Origin: G965247475 sp965247475
GTDB lineage: Bacteria; Chloroflexota; UBA11872
Reading direction: 5' to 3'
Length of the DNA: 64,000 nucleotides
Assembly (NCBI GenBank): GCA_965247475.1
Contig: OZ252016.1
Coordinates: forward strand, 930,001-994,000
Position 1 is the stretch's first letter. The number at the start of each line of letters is the position of its first letter. The notes below the pieces were generated by a model. That model was not told where the DNA came from, ran no database searches, and was given only the letters and a program-made list of their open reading frames with translations. Shown one piece after another: positions 28,268 through 36,751 of the stretch. Position numbers and translations under genes: made by a program.

Positions 28268-29110
28268 TCACGCGCGCGAGCCGCCTCTTGCCGATTGATT
28301 CCGGGCCCCGCCGCCGGATGCGGACGGCTCCGAGGGTCGCCACCGGCGCCGTAGACCCCATGCGATCCGGCCCGCCGTGGTCAGCATCGCCAGCACGCCG
28401 ATGATCTGCGACTGCTGAAGTCCCAGAAAGTGGCCGGGCTGATCCAGCCGCAGGAACTGCAGGCCAAATCGCAAGGCCGCGTAGGACCCGAGCACTGTCC
28501 AGAACAGGTGGCCGCGGCCCATCACGCGCCTCGCCAGGATCAGCAGCACGCCGAAGATCACCAGATCGCCGAGCAGCTCGTACGTCGTGGCGGGATGCAC
28601 CGGGTGCCCCTGTCCCAGCGTGGCGGCGTGCGTGTAGTACACCGCCCAGGGAAGATCGGTCGCCGTCGCCAGGTGCTCACCGTTGATCAGGTCGCCGACG
28701 CGGCCGATGGCCATGCCCAGGATCAGCCCCGGCGAACCGATGTCGATCGCGGTTGGAACCGACAACCGCATCCACCAGGCCGCCAGGCTGACCGCGATGG
28801 CGCCGCCGATCGGCGCGCCCCAGACGGTGATGCCGCCGTCGTTGAGCGCGAACACTCGACCGATGTTCCCGCTGAAATGATCGAGGTTGTCGATGACGTA
28901 CAGGAACCGCGCCATGACCACGCCGCCCGCGATCGCCCACAGCGCGAGCGTCGTGACCCGCTCGTCGTCGATCGTTGTGAGGCGACCCAGCCGTCGCGCC
29001 ACGTACACGCCGGCGATGAGCCCGATCACGGCCCACAGCGAGTGCCAGGTGAAACGGAATCCACCAAGCTCGAACAGATTGGGATCCCAGGGAATCTGGA
29101 TCGCGAGCAT
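28268..29110 (-). CDS. lgt: Prolipoprotein diacylglyceryl transferase
   Basis: A 280-residue membrane enzyme with about seven hydrophobic segments, starting FTWHSLWAVIGLIAGVYVA. The Lgt signature is GRVGDLINGEHLATATDLPW, with Arg, Asn and Glu in their usual places, followed by HPATTYELLGDL. It transfers diacylglycerol from phosphatidylglycerol to the Cys of lipoprotein precursors at the inner membrane. This agrees with the several lobox-bearing lipoproteins in the window (9326, 29160, 34255). The start at ATG 29110 places the first helix normally. Confidence 0.93.
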   Translation of the reverse strand: MLAIQIPWDPNLFELGGFRFTWHSLWAVIGLIAGVYVARRLGRLTTIDDERVTTLALWAIAGGVVMARFLYVIDNLDHFSGNIGRVFALNDGGITVWGAPIGGAIAVSLAAWWMRLSVPTAIDIGSPGLILGMAIGRVGDLINGEHLATATDLPWAVYYTHAATLGQGHPVHPATTYELLGDLVIFGVLLILARRVMGRGHLFWTVLGSYAALRFGLQFLRLDQPGHFLGLQQSQIIGVLAMLTTAGRIAWGLRRRWRPSEPSASGGGARNQSARGGSRA

Positions 29111-29159
29111 CTAGGCAGTCCAGCGGTGCGGCCGCGTCGATGGTACCTGGCGCCGGGTG

Positions 29160-30770
29160 CTAGCCGGCCCCCGCGCCGGTTGCGATCTCGGTCAGCGACC
29201 TCGAGGCTGCCGCGGCGTGCTCCGCAGCCGGCCGCCCACGCGCCACGACCTCACGAATTGCGGGGAACAGCACGTCCTGCACCGCGAGCGAACTCGGAAC
29301 GTCGATGGCCGGTCTCCGCCAGCCTTCGCTCGCATCGAGCAGCTGAGCGCGGGTAACGCCCATGCGATCGGCGGCCGTATCCAGCGCCGGCGTCCAGCCC
29401 GGGACGCCCGGATGTCCCTGCGCGTCGAGACCCTCGGTGGCAAGGAAACGCACCAGCTCGCCGGCCGCGTCCGGCTCGTCCGAGCTCGCGACGACGGCCG
29501 CGAAGTCGGCGTTGACCGGCGCGCGGCGCGGTAGGCCAGCCCAACTCGGCAGCGGGACGGTTCCCCAGGCATGTTCGCCGCCGACCGACTCCCGACGCAG
29601 CGCATCGAGCACCCAGCCGGACCGAAGGGTCATTGCGATGCGGCCGGCTGCGAGCGCCTGGTGGCCGTTCATGAGACCGTCCCAGGCCTCGGCCGGCGGG
29701 GATACCCGCTCGACGTGGATCAGATCCGCGTACCACTGCCAGGGACCCACGAATGCCGGATCGTCCAGCGTCGAGCGCGAGCGATCGTCCGACCACACGC
29801 GCCCGATCGCCGACCCGGCCACGGTCTCGAGCTCCGGAAGATCCGCCACGACTCCCCATCCGTGGACGCCCGCCGCGGGATCGGTCAGCTTTCGCGCGGA
29901 CTCGCGAACCTCGTTGTACGTGGCCCCCGGCGTCTCGATCCCGGCGCGCTCGAGCGCCGACAAGTTGACATAAAGATATGTGGGGAATCCGGTGAGCGGC
30001 AGGCCGAACTGCCGGTCGCCGATCCGGCCGAGCGCCGCCAGCGGCGCGACGAAGTCGTCAGCGCCGATCGGCGCGTGCGGCATGGGTGTCAACGCGTGGA
30101 GGGTCGTCAGCTCGGCGAGCGCGCCGCCCGGCAGCCCGGCCAGCGCGTCTGGCAGATCGCCGCCGACCGCGCGCAGCGAGACGGACTGCAGCGCTTCTCG
30201 TCCGCCCGCGAGCGGCTCCGCGCGCACGGTCACGTCTGGACGGAGCGCGCCGAATCGATCCAACGCGTCCTCCCAGCGGTCCGCGGACGTGCCGGCCGCT
30301 GTCAGTCCGGCCGCCAAGCTGATGGGTGGAGCTTGGGTAACCGCGGGCGGCTCGGCCGTCGCCGTCGGCGCGGGAGGCGGTGGCGCGCTGACGGGTGCGG
30401 TGACCGTGGGCGCGGGCGTAACGACGACGGGACGCTCCCGAACGATCGTGGGCTCGACCGTCACGCGCCGGGTGACCACGCGCTCGCGAACGATTGTGCG
30501 CTCCACCGGCACCTCCCGGATGACGACGCGCTCCTGAACGATCGTGCGCTCGACCGGCACATCCCGGATGATCACACGCTCCACCACGAGGATCTGGCCG
30601 CAGGCGGCGGCCAGTGCTGGCACGCCAAGCGAAACGAGCCCGGCCAGCAACCGGCGGCGTGACAGGCGCATCCGGCGCGCCGGGTCTACGGCGCGAGACG
30701 GCACTGGCTCATCCGCGCCGGGAACGCTCATGCTGGGACGGCGGCGATCGGGTTGTGTCTGCTCGCTCAC
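29160..30770 (-). CDS. Family-1 ABC solute-binding lipoprotein with repeated stalk
   Basis: A 536-residue sugar-type solute-binding protein. The signal is RLSRRRLLAGLVSLGVPALA followed by AAC, a Tat-like RR followed by a lipobox with Cys57. Right after it come three 16-residue repeats (66-81, 82-97, 98-113) of the type VVIREVPVERTIVRER, then a Pro/Thr/Ala linker to about 150; this would be an extended stalk lifting the binding domain off the membrane. The rest has the SBP_bac_1 layout (QFGLPLTGFPTYLYVNLSAL, GRIAMTLRSGWVLDALR). No permease genes adjoin. Val/Glu/Arg stalks of this kind are common on Chloroflexota solute-binding proteins. Confidence 0.85.
   Translation of the reverse strand: MSEQTQPDRRRPSMSVPGADEPVPSRAVDPARRMRLSRRRLLAGLVSLGVPALAAACGQILVVERVIIRDVPVERTIVQERVVIREVPVERTIVRERVVTRRVTVEPTIVRERPVVVTPAPTVTAPVSAPPPPAPTATAEPPAVTQAPPISLAAGLTAAGTSADRWEDALDRFGALRPDVTVRAEPLAGGREALQSVSLRAVGGDLPDALAGLPGGALAELTTLHALTPMPHAPIGADDFVAPLAALGRIGDRQFGLPLTGFPTYLYVNLSALERAGIETPGATYNEVRESARKLTDPAAGVHGWGVVADLPELETVAGSAIGRVWSDDRSRSTLDDPAFVGPWQWYADLIHVERVSPPAEAWDGLMNGHQALAAGRIAMTLRSGWVLDALRRESVGGEHAWGTVPLPSWAGLPRRAPVNADFAAVVASSDEPDAAGELVRFLATEGLDAQGHPGVPGWTPALDTAADRMGVTRAQLLDASEGWRRPAIDVPSSLAVQDVLFPAIREVVARGRPAAEHAAAASRSLTEIATGAGAG
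30432..30575 (-). repeat. Three 48-bp tandem repeats in the solute-binding protein stalk
   Basis: Three consecutive 48-bp units encode VIIRDVPVERTIVQER, VVIREVPVERTIVRER and VVTRRVTVEPTIVRER. The units are still similar at the DNA level, so copy number could vary by slippage or recombination. Confidence 0.75.
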
Positions 30771-30853
30771 ACATGATCGCAGGGCGACGTGCGACCATAC
30801 TGGTACAAGATCACTCTGGGTCGACTTGGGCGCTCGGGCGCGGGGTGGAGGGC

Positions 30854-31810
30854 ATGTACGACGTCGCGATCATGGGCTCGGGACCGGCGGGGTTGACGGC
30901 CGCGCTCTACAGCGCGCGCGCCAATCTCTCGACGGTCGTCATCACCGGCGACGACTTCGGCGGTCAGATCGCAACCACCAACGATGTCGAGAACTACCCG
31001 GGCTTCGAAGCGATCACGGGTCCTGACCTCTCGATGCGCATGCGCCAGCAGGCGGAGAAGTTCGGCGCGGAGTTCGAGATCGAGCTCATCACGGATATCG
31101 AGGTTGACGGGCCGCCGTTCAAGTTGATCGGACGGTCAGGCGAATACCAGGCGCTGTCGGTGATCCTCGCCAACGGCGCCAGCCCCAAGACCCTGGGTAT
31201 TCCGGGCGAGCAGGAGCTGTGGGGGCGCGGCGTGTCCTTTTGCGCAACCTGCGACGGCGCGTTCTTTCGAGACGTGCCGATCGCGGTCGTCGGCGGTGGC
31301 GACAGCGCGATCCAGGAGGCGCTGTTCCTCACGCGGTTCGGCTCCAAAGTGATCGTCATCCACCGGCGCGATGAGCTCCGGGCCGGCGCGACCCTGCGCG
31401 ATCGCGCGTTCGCGAACGACAAGATCGAGTTCCTGTGGGACACCGTCGTCACGGAGATCAAGGGCGAGGCCGAGGTCGAGGCGCTCCGCGTGCGGAACGT
31501 GAAGAGCGGCGACGAAAGCGACATCAGCATCGGCGGGGTCTTCGTGTACGTCGGCCACTATCCGAACACCGAGCTGCTGAAGGGCAAGGTGGCGCTCGAC
31601 GAGGACGGCTATGTGGTCTCGGATCGCCGGATGCACACGAGCGTGCCCGGCGTCTTCGTGGCCGGCGAAGCCCAGGACCATTACTTCCGTCAGGCGGTCA
31701 CTGCGGCTGGCGAGGGGTGCCAAGCGGCGCTCGAGGCCGAGAAGTACGTGGCGCTGCTCGAGTCGATGCAGCCGGCCCGCGAGCCGGCAGAGGCCGCCGC
31801 GAGCACCTAG
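30854..31810 (+). CDS. trxB: Thioredoxin-disulfide reductase
   Basis: A 318-residue flavoprotein from ATG 30854, with a GGAGG site (30846-30850). FAD motif MGSGPAGLTAAL (7-18), redox-active CATC at 130-133 in SFCATCDGAFF, NADPH motif VVGGGDSAIQEA (145-156) and HRRDELRA (170-177) for the 2'-phosphate. The second FAD motif reads VFVAGEAQDHYFRQAVTAAG, with Glu where most TrxB have Asp in 'GD'. It reduces thioredoxin with NADPH. It is divergent from the solute-binding gene and stands alone, with no trxA nearby. Confidence 0.92.
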   Translation: MYDVAIMGSGPAGLTAALYSARANLSTVVITGDDFGGQIATTNDVENYPGFEAITGPDLSMRMRQQAEKFGAEFEIELITDIEVDGPPFKLIGRSGEYQALSVILANGASPKTLGIPGEQELWGRGVSFCATCDGAFFRDVPIAVVGGGDSAIQEALFLTRFGSKVIVIHRRDELRAGATLRDRAFANDKIEFLWDTVVTEIKGEAEVEALRVRNVKSGDESDISIGGVFVYVGHYPNTELLKGKVALDEDGYVVSDRRMHTSVPGVFVAGEAQDHYFRQAVTAAGEGCQAALEAEKYVALLESMQPAREPAEAAAST

Positions 31811-31867
31811 AACCCCTGCCCCGCGTTGCCCGCGGCGATGCCGGACTGCGCTCTGTCGTTCGCGCCG

Positions 31868-32314
31868 TCAGGGTCCTTTGAGCGGAAACTCGTTGCCGTC
31901 GAGGTCCACGAAGGTCGCGTAGGTGCCCCAGGCCATCTTCTTCGGCGGCTCTGTGAATTCGACCCCGCGGTCGCTCATCGCGGCGTGCGTCGCGGCCAGA
32001 TCGTCGCACTCGAAGACGATCGAGGGCTTCAGCTCCCGCCAGTTCGTCATCAGCGATCTCGGATAGATCACCACGCGCGATTCGGCGCCCGGCGGCGCGA
32101 CTTCCAGCCACGTGCCGGCCGTGCCCATCGCCTCCTCGCGTCGCACCTCGAATCCGGCGCGATCGCGCCAGAAGGCGAGCGCCGCCTCCTGGTCGTCGAC
32201 GTAGACGGCAACTGTTGCGATTCGCCGGATTATCTCGGCCTCCGATTCACGCCGGCTGCGCCGGGCTGAGGAAGGGCCGTCGGCCGGCCCTGAGCGCGTT
32301 GATGAGCCGCGCAT
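31868..32314 (-). CDS. VOC (glyoxalase/bleomycin-resistance) superfamily protein
   Basis: A 148-residue protein from ATG 32314; the longer frame overlaps the ThiO-like gene and is not used. The single VOC module starts at about residue 30 (IATVAVYVDDQEAALAFWRD) and ends with the characteristic FVDLDGNEFPL. Middle elements WLEVAPPGAESRVVIYPR and PSIVFECDDLAATHAAM fit the family fold. VOC proteins bind a metal and handle diverse small substrates, so no reaction can be named. It follows the ThiO-like gene by 22 bp on the same strand. Confidence 0.82.
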   Translation of the reverse strand: MRGSSTRSGPADGPSSARRSRRESEAEIIRRIATVAVYVDDQEAALAFWRDRAGFEVRREEAMGTAGTWLEVAPPGAESRVVIYPRSLMTNWRELKPSIVFECDDLAATHAAMSDRGVEFTEPPKKMAWGTYATFVDLDGNEFPLKGP

Positions 32315-32336
32315 CCCGCTGACCGCCAACCGCGGC

Positions 32337-33437
32337 TCATTCAAACCGACCTGGGTCCATCGGCGCCAGCATCGGGTCGCGCGCGCCGTCGACGATGAGT
32401 TCCGCGACCAGCTTGGCGGTGATCGGCGCGAGGGCGATGCCCTTGGTGAAGTGGCCCGTCGCAACGAAGCATCCGGATACGGCCGTCGTGCCGATCGCGG
32501 GCAGTCCGTCCGGCAGGAGCGGCCGGAACCCGATCCACGTCTCTACGAGATCGCTGCCGGCGATCTCCGGAACGGCGGCGGCCGCGGCGTTACGCAGCTG
32601 GTCAACCGCCTCCGGTTCGACGCTCGGGTCGAACCCCACATCGGTCTTGGTCGCGCCGATCAGCGTGCGCCCGTCAGGGCGCGGGACCAACGGCCCAAAG
32701 CCCAATGTCACCGGTCGAGCCAGCCCGGAGAACGCGACCGCGCACATCTGCCCCTTCAGCGGCCGAACTGGCAGCTGAAATCCGGGTGCGATCGGCGCGC
32801 TCCAGGCGCCCGCGGCGAGCAGCACCGCGTCGGCCGGGAAGCGCTCGCCCCGGGACGCGACGCCGTGCACCTGGCCGCCGGTCACCGTCACCTCGGTGAC
32901 TTCCACGCCGGTGCGAACGCGGACGCCGGACTCCTCGGCCGCCGCCCGCAGCGCTGCGAGCAGCCGGCGCGCGTCTATGTCCGCGTCATCGGGGAAGAAC
33001 GCACCGCCGCTCAACTCCGCCGTCACCGCGGGCTCGAGGTCGCGAACGTGGGCCGGTTCGATCCACTCGGCTCTGAGGCCCCGGTTCCGCTGCCAGCGCA
33101 CGAGCTCGCGCAACCGTTCGGCCTCACCGACAGCCGGCGCCACGGCGAGGCGGCCGTTCGTGCGCCAGCCCGTGTCGTGCGGCCCGAGCTCCTCGACAAA
33201 TCCTGGGTAGAGCGCGCGCGACGCGAGCAGCAGCTCGAACAGCGCATCCGGACCGTCAACCGTGTGCTGCGGCGCGACCAGCCCGGCGGCGGCCCAGGAG
33301 GCGCCGCGGGCTTCGTGATCGCGCTCGAGCAGCAGCACGTCGAGGCCGCGTTGGGCCGCGGCGCGCGCGCAGGCGAGTCCGATGACGCCGCCGCCAACGA
33401 CGATCAGATCGTGGGGCGCTTCCGACCTAGACCTCAC
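32337..33437 (-). CDS. thiO: Glycine oxidase ThiO-like FAD-dependent amine oxidase
   Basis: A 366-residue DAO-family flavoprotein. The FAD motif is IVVGGGVIGLACARAAAQRG (12-31), followed by LLERDHEARGASWAAAGLVA as in ThiO. The C-terminal part has TLIGATKTDVGFD, WIGFRPLLPDGLPAIG and GHFTKGIALAPITAKLVAEL, the usual last FAD-binding strand-helix. ThiO oxidises glycine to iminoacetate for the thiazole moiety of thiamine. No thiS, thiG or thiE is nearby, so a general amino-acid oxidase role is also possible. The VOC gene lies just downstream. Confidence 0.82.
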   Translation of the reverse strand: MRSRSEAPHDLIVVGGGVIGLACARAAAQRGLDVLLLERDHEARGASWAAAGLVAPQHTVDGPDALFELLLASRALYPGFVEELGPHDTGWRTNGRLAVAPAVGEAERLRELVRWQRNRGLRAEWIEPAHVRDLEPAVTAELSGGAFFPDDADIDARRLLAALRAAAEESGVRVRTGVEVTEVTVTGGQVHGVASRGERFPADAVLLAAGAWSAPIAPGFQLPVRPLKGQMCAVAFSGLARPVTLGFGPLVPRPDGRTLIGATKTDVGFDPSVEPEAVDQLRNAAAAAVPEIAGSDLVETWIGFRPLLPDGLPAIGTTAVSGCFVATGHFTKGIALAPITAKLVAELIVDGARDPMLAPMDPGRFE

Positions 33438-33483
33438 CGATCATCCCCGCGCGCGTGGGCGGCCGCCTCAGCGGGCATCGACC

Positions 33484-34014
33484 TCAAGCCTCGCTCATGG
33501 CGTCGTCGGGATGCTCCCCTCGGATCTGCTGTAGCGCCTCTCTCGCCGGTTCGGCCAGCGAGCGCGGGCAGTTGTCGCGAATCCACCGCAGGCGTTGCAC
33601 CGCCCGCTCTTCTCCGAACTGCCACATGATCGTAGCGGCCAAGGGCAGCCCTATCGGATACCAGTCAGGTTCAATATGCGAGATCGTCTCTTCCAGAGTG
33701 TTCAGCATCTCCAGCAGATGCAAACGAATGGCTTCTGTATCAGGGGATGGTCTCCACGCCTCGCGGTCGTTCGTCCATCCGTCGCCCGCATACACCAGGA
33801 TCGGCCCGATTGGCACCGGGTCACGGTCGGGACGTCGATGCGGGTGGTTGGCGCAGTAGGTCCAAAAAGGCCTCCCGATCGCTACTCCCCTGATCTCACA
33901 GTAGGGCTCCTTGTCAGCGGATCCGGATCCATGCCCTCTCCGCCCCTCGTTCTTCCGGTTGAACCAGCAGGTCCCGCAGCAATCCGTCCCACCGTTCGGC
34001 AACGTGTCCTCCAT
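33484..34014 (-). CDS. Hypothetical protein with N-terminal Cys/His cluster
   Basis: A 176-residue protein of unknown family. The N-terminal 60 residues carry a likely metal site: DCCGTCWFNR (C12, C13, C16), PYCEIRG (C39) and TYCANHPHR (C54, H57, H59). The C-terminal part is helical (LHLLEMLNTLEETISH; AVQRLRWIRDNCP; EPAREALQQIRGEHP), resembling a short HEAT-like pair. Base composition is somewhat less GC-biased than its neighbours, which hints at transfer. It ends about 47 bp upstream of the ThiO-like start and probably has its own promoter. Confidence 0.62.
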   Translation of the reverse strand: MEDTLPNGGTDCCGTCWFNRKNEGRRGHGSGSADKEPYCEIRGVAIGRPFWTYCANHPHRRPDRDPVPIGPILVYAGDGWTNDREAWRPSPDTEAIRLHLLEMLNTLEETISHIEPDWYPIGLPLAATIMWQFGEERAVQRLRWIRDNCPRSLAEPAREALQQIRGEHPDDAMSEA

Positions 34015-34254
34015 TCGGCCCGAGAGTGCATAGCTGGCGGGCCTTCTTCCCCGGACGTAGCGACGGGTGCGTATGCGAAGTTACCGCTCCGTCGAGGGGG
34101 CGGGACACGGTGCGCATGACTCCGGGCGATGCCGCACGACTACATTCGCGAGTGACGCTGAACGACCGGGCACACGGGCAAGACCTCGGGTGCCGGATGC
34201 GAACGGGGCCCCGGCATTGGCGGATGTGTCGCGCCTGCTCCCGAAGAGGACAAC

Positions 34255-34836
34255 CTAGACGCCCCCGCGCGGTCCTCCGAGCCCGAATCCGTCGCCGCCG
34301 ACGCCCGGCGAGCCCACGATCTCGAACTGGTATTCGAGTCGCTTGGCCGGTTCTCCGGTGCGCGCCGCCGGGTCGCGCTCGACGAGCTCGAACACGGCGC
34401 GGGTCTCGCCTCGATTCGCGCCGCGAAACTCCACGATCTTCGCGGCTGTGGCGGGGTTCCCAAGCAGCCCGTCGGTCTCGAGCGGCGGCTCGCCGTCCAC
34501 GGCGAAGAACTCGATATTGAACGTGTCCGGTTGCTCGGCCATGCGCCAGCGGAGACTCGAGGCGTCATCTCCGCTCAGGTGGATCTCCATGCCCTTGCGG
34601 TCTGGAAGCCCGATGTCATAGATGTGGACTTCGAGTTCGATCGGTTCGCCCGAGTTCGCGTCGGCTTCCGTGAGCACCGGCGTCTCGCCGATGGCATAGC
34701 CGGTGACCGCCGATCGCTCGACAGCCGCCTCCTCGTCGGCGGCCTGCGTCGTTTGCGGCGACTCGCCGCACGCCGCGAGAATCCCGATCGCGAGCGCCGC
34801 GGCCACAACCCGCAGAGCGAGCGCACGTCGCTTCAT
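34255..34836 (-). CDS. Putative lipoprotein, chagasin-like feel
   Basis: A 193-residue protein with a lipoprotein signal (RRALALRVVAAALAIGILA-AC, Cys23). The mature part is beta-rich: GEPIELEVHIYDIG, SSLRWRMAEQPDTFNIEFF, KIVEFRGANRGETRAVFELV and LEYQFEIVGS. The 'G-x-T-x-x-x-F-x-L-V...' strand pair near the end recalls the inhibitor I42 (chagasin) fold, but the match is weak and no family is claimed. The C-terminus is Gly-rich. It would sit on the outer face of the membrane, lipidated by Lgt. It is divergent from the YceI gene. Confidence 0.6.
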   Translation of the reverse strand: MKRRALALRVVAAALAIGILAACGESPQTTQAADEEAAVERSAVTGYAIGETPVLTEADANSGEPIELEVHIYDIGLPDRKGMEIHLSGDDASSLRWRMAEQPDTFNIEFFAVDGEPPLETDGLLGNPATAAKIVEFRGANRGETRAVFELVERDPAARTGEPAKRLEYQFEIVGSPGVGGDGFGLGGPRGGV

Positions 34837-35063
34837 CAGGCACTCCGGCCAGATCCCCGGCGTTCGAACCGGGAATATCCGCTCAGTCTACTTCCGGCGC
34901 ACACTGCGAGCGTCGCCGTGCGGTGGAAGCGCCATTCCGTCGGGGCGCGGGCGCCCGATGTGGTTGGAACGCGCATCCGGCGCCCGCCCTTCGTTCAGCG
35001 CGGCCGTCTACACTCACCCGTGGCGGGCGAAACGCCCCGGGTCGGATGCCGGAAGGCTGATCG

Positions 35064-35825
35064 ATGAGACGTTCGATTTGGCTTCGTGTGGGAGTGGGCG
35101 GCGCCGCTGTCGTGGCGGTGATCGTCATTGTCATCGCCGCGCTGGTCTGGTTCGGGGGCGGTTCCGGCGAGGCGAGCGAGCCGATCAGCGCTCCCGCCCT
35201 CACGGTGGCGCCGGCCGCCGCCGCCGAAGGGTCGACGACCGACCGTCCGGAAGAACCGGCCGAGTCGTCCGCCAGCGAGTCCACGCTCTTTCGGATCGTG
35301 CCCGACGAGTCCGAGGTTCGATTCGAGATCGGCGAAGTGCTTCGCGGCGCGCCGACGACCGCCATCGGCGCCACGCGCGAGGTGGCCGGCGACATCATCG
35401 TGAACTTCACGAATCCCGCCGCCACGGAGATGGGAGCGATTCGGATCAACGTGCGGACATTGCGAACAGATGAGGAACGGCGTGATCGTGCGATCCGCTC
35501 ATTCATCCTTCAGTCGTCGCGCGACCAATTCGAGTTTGCCGAGTTCCGGCCGACGGGTCTCGTCGGCCTGCCGTCGCGTGTGGCCCCCGGCGACGCGTTC
35601 GAGTTTCAGATCGAGGGTGAGCTGACCCTGCGCGACATCACGGCGCCGGTCGTCTTTGACGCGCGCGCCGAACTCGTTTCGGACACGCGCCTCACGGCGT
35701 CCGCAACCACAACCGTGCAGCGAGGAGTATTCGAGCTGACGATCCCGAGCGTGCCGTTCGTCGCTTCGGTTGAGGAGGATGTGGTGCTCGGGATCGACCT
35801 GGTGGCGGTCGCCGTGAACGAGTGA
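35064..35825 (+). CDS. YceI-family lipid/polyisoprenoid-binding protein, membrane anchored
   Basis: A 253-residue protein with one N-terminal hydrophobic segment (about 8-32), a Ser/Pro/Glu-rich linker (about 35-72) and a YceI beta-barrel (about 73-250). Barrel features are FRIVPDESEVRFEIGEVLRG, AGDIIVNFTNP, RDRAIRSFILQSSRDQFEFA (the family's 'R...FL....yP...F' stretch) and LTLRDITAPVVFDARAEL. Related proteins bind isoprenoids or amphiphiles in the periplasm or extracellular space. GGAAGG precedes ATG 35064. It is monocistronic and divergent from the lipoprotein gene. Confidence 0.85.
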   Translation: MRRSIWLRVGVGGAAVVAVIVIVIAALVWFGGGSGEASEPISAPALTVAPAAAAEGSTTDRPEEPAESSASESTLFRIVPDESEVRFEIGEVLRGAPTTAIGATREVAGDIIVNFTNPAATEMGAIRINVRTLRTDEERRDRAIRSFILQSSRDQFEFAEFRPTGLVGLPSRVAPGDAFEFQIEGELTLRDITAPVVFDARAELVSDTRLTASATTTVQRGVFELTIPSVPFVASVEEDVVLGIDLVAVAVNE

Positions 35826-35852
35826 TCGGCGGCCCGGACGCCTTGCCGGGAG

Positions 35853-36617
35853 TCAGAAGCTGCCGTTCACCGTCCAGCCGCCATCGACGATCATGCAATG
35901 GCCGTTCATGAAGCGTGCGTCGTTGGACGCCAGGAACAGAATCGCGTCGCCAATGTCGTCCGGCATCGCGAGGCGGCCCTGCGGAACGCGTGCCAGCATG
36001 CGGTCGAGCGGCAGCCCGTCCGGCTTCTCCAACAGCTCCTCGACCGGCGGCGTCTTCGTGTAGCCGGGTGCGATCGAATTGACGCGCACGTTGTGTTCGG
36101 CAAGCTCGATGCCCATGCACTTTGTCAGCATGACCACCGCCGCTTTTCCCGTGCAGTACACGCCGTAGTCCGAGACCGCGCGGAACGCGTACATGGAGGC
36201 GATGTTGATGATCGAACCGCCGCCGTGCTCGATCATGTGGCGGGCCGCGGCCTGCGCGCCAAAGAAGATCGCCTCGACGTTCAGCGCCATCGCCTGGCGC
36301 CAGGCGGCGGGTGTGAGGTCCATCATGGTCGAGGGTGGGGCGCCGCCTACGCTGCCGACCCACACGCTCAGCGGACCGAGCTTGCTCGACGCCGCGGCGA
36401 CGAAATCGGGCAGCTGCTCGACCTGGGTCCCGTCGATCTCGAACGCATGGGCGGTCGCTCCCTGGTCCCGTAAGGCCGCGGCGGCCCGCTCGGCGCCCTC
36501 GATATTGATGTCGCCCAGCGCGACGCTTGCACCCTCGCGAACGAATGCGTGTGCCGTAGCAAGGCCGATGCCGGATGCGCCGCCCATGATCGCCGCCGCC
36601 TGGTCCTGGAGCCGCAT
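35853..36617 (-). CDS. Short-chain dehydrogenase/reductase
   Basis: A 254-residue classical SDR; ATG 36617 is chosen because AAGGAGGG stands 5 nt upstream, while the frame extends far beyond by chance. The cofactor motif reads MGGASGIGLA, with Met where Thr is usual. Then follow NIASMYAF (catalytic Ser), YCTGK (YxxxK) and SIAPGYTKTP. The C-terminal FMNGHCMIVDGGWTVNGSF is the usual SDR ending. It is an NAD(P)-dependent oxidoreductase of unknown substrate. It is divergent from a second SDR that is frameshifted. Confidence 0.88.
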   Translation of the reverse strand: MRLQDQAAAIMGGASGIGLATAHAFVREGASVALGDINIEGAERAAAALRDQGATAHAFEIDGTQVEQLPDFVAAASSKLGPLSVWVGSVGGAPPSTMMDLTPAAWRQAMALNVEAIFFGAQAAARHMIEHGGGSIINIASMYAFRAVSDYGVYCTGKAAVVMLTKCMGIELAEHNVRVNSIAPGYTKTPPVEELLEKPDGLPLDRMLARVPQGRLAMPDDIGDAILFLASNDARFMNGHCMIVDGGWTVNGSF

Positions 36618-36751
36618 TGGAGCCCTCCTTGCCGCCGGCCCCACGCGCCTGGCCGCCGCTGGGAGATCGAACCGGCCGCGCGAAGCACCATACCAGCGGA
36701 CAATCGAGTGACGGCCGGCGCGGCGGCAAACGTACGGCGGGAGGCCCGCAC

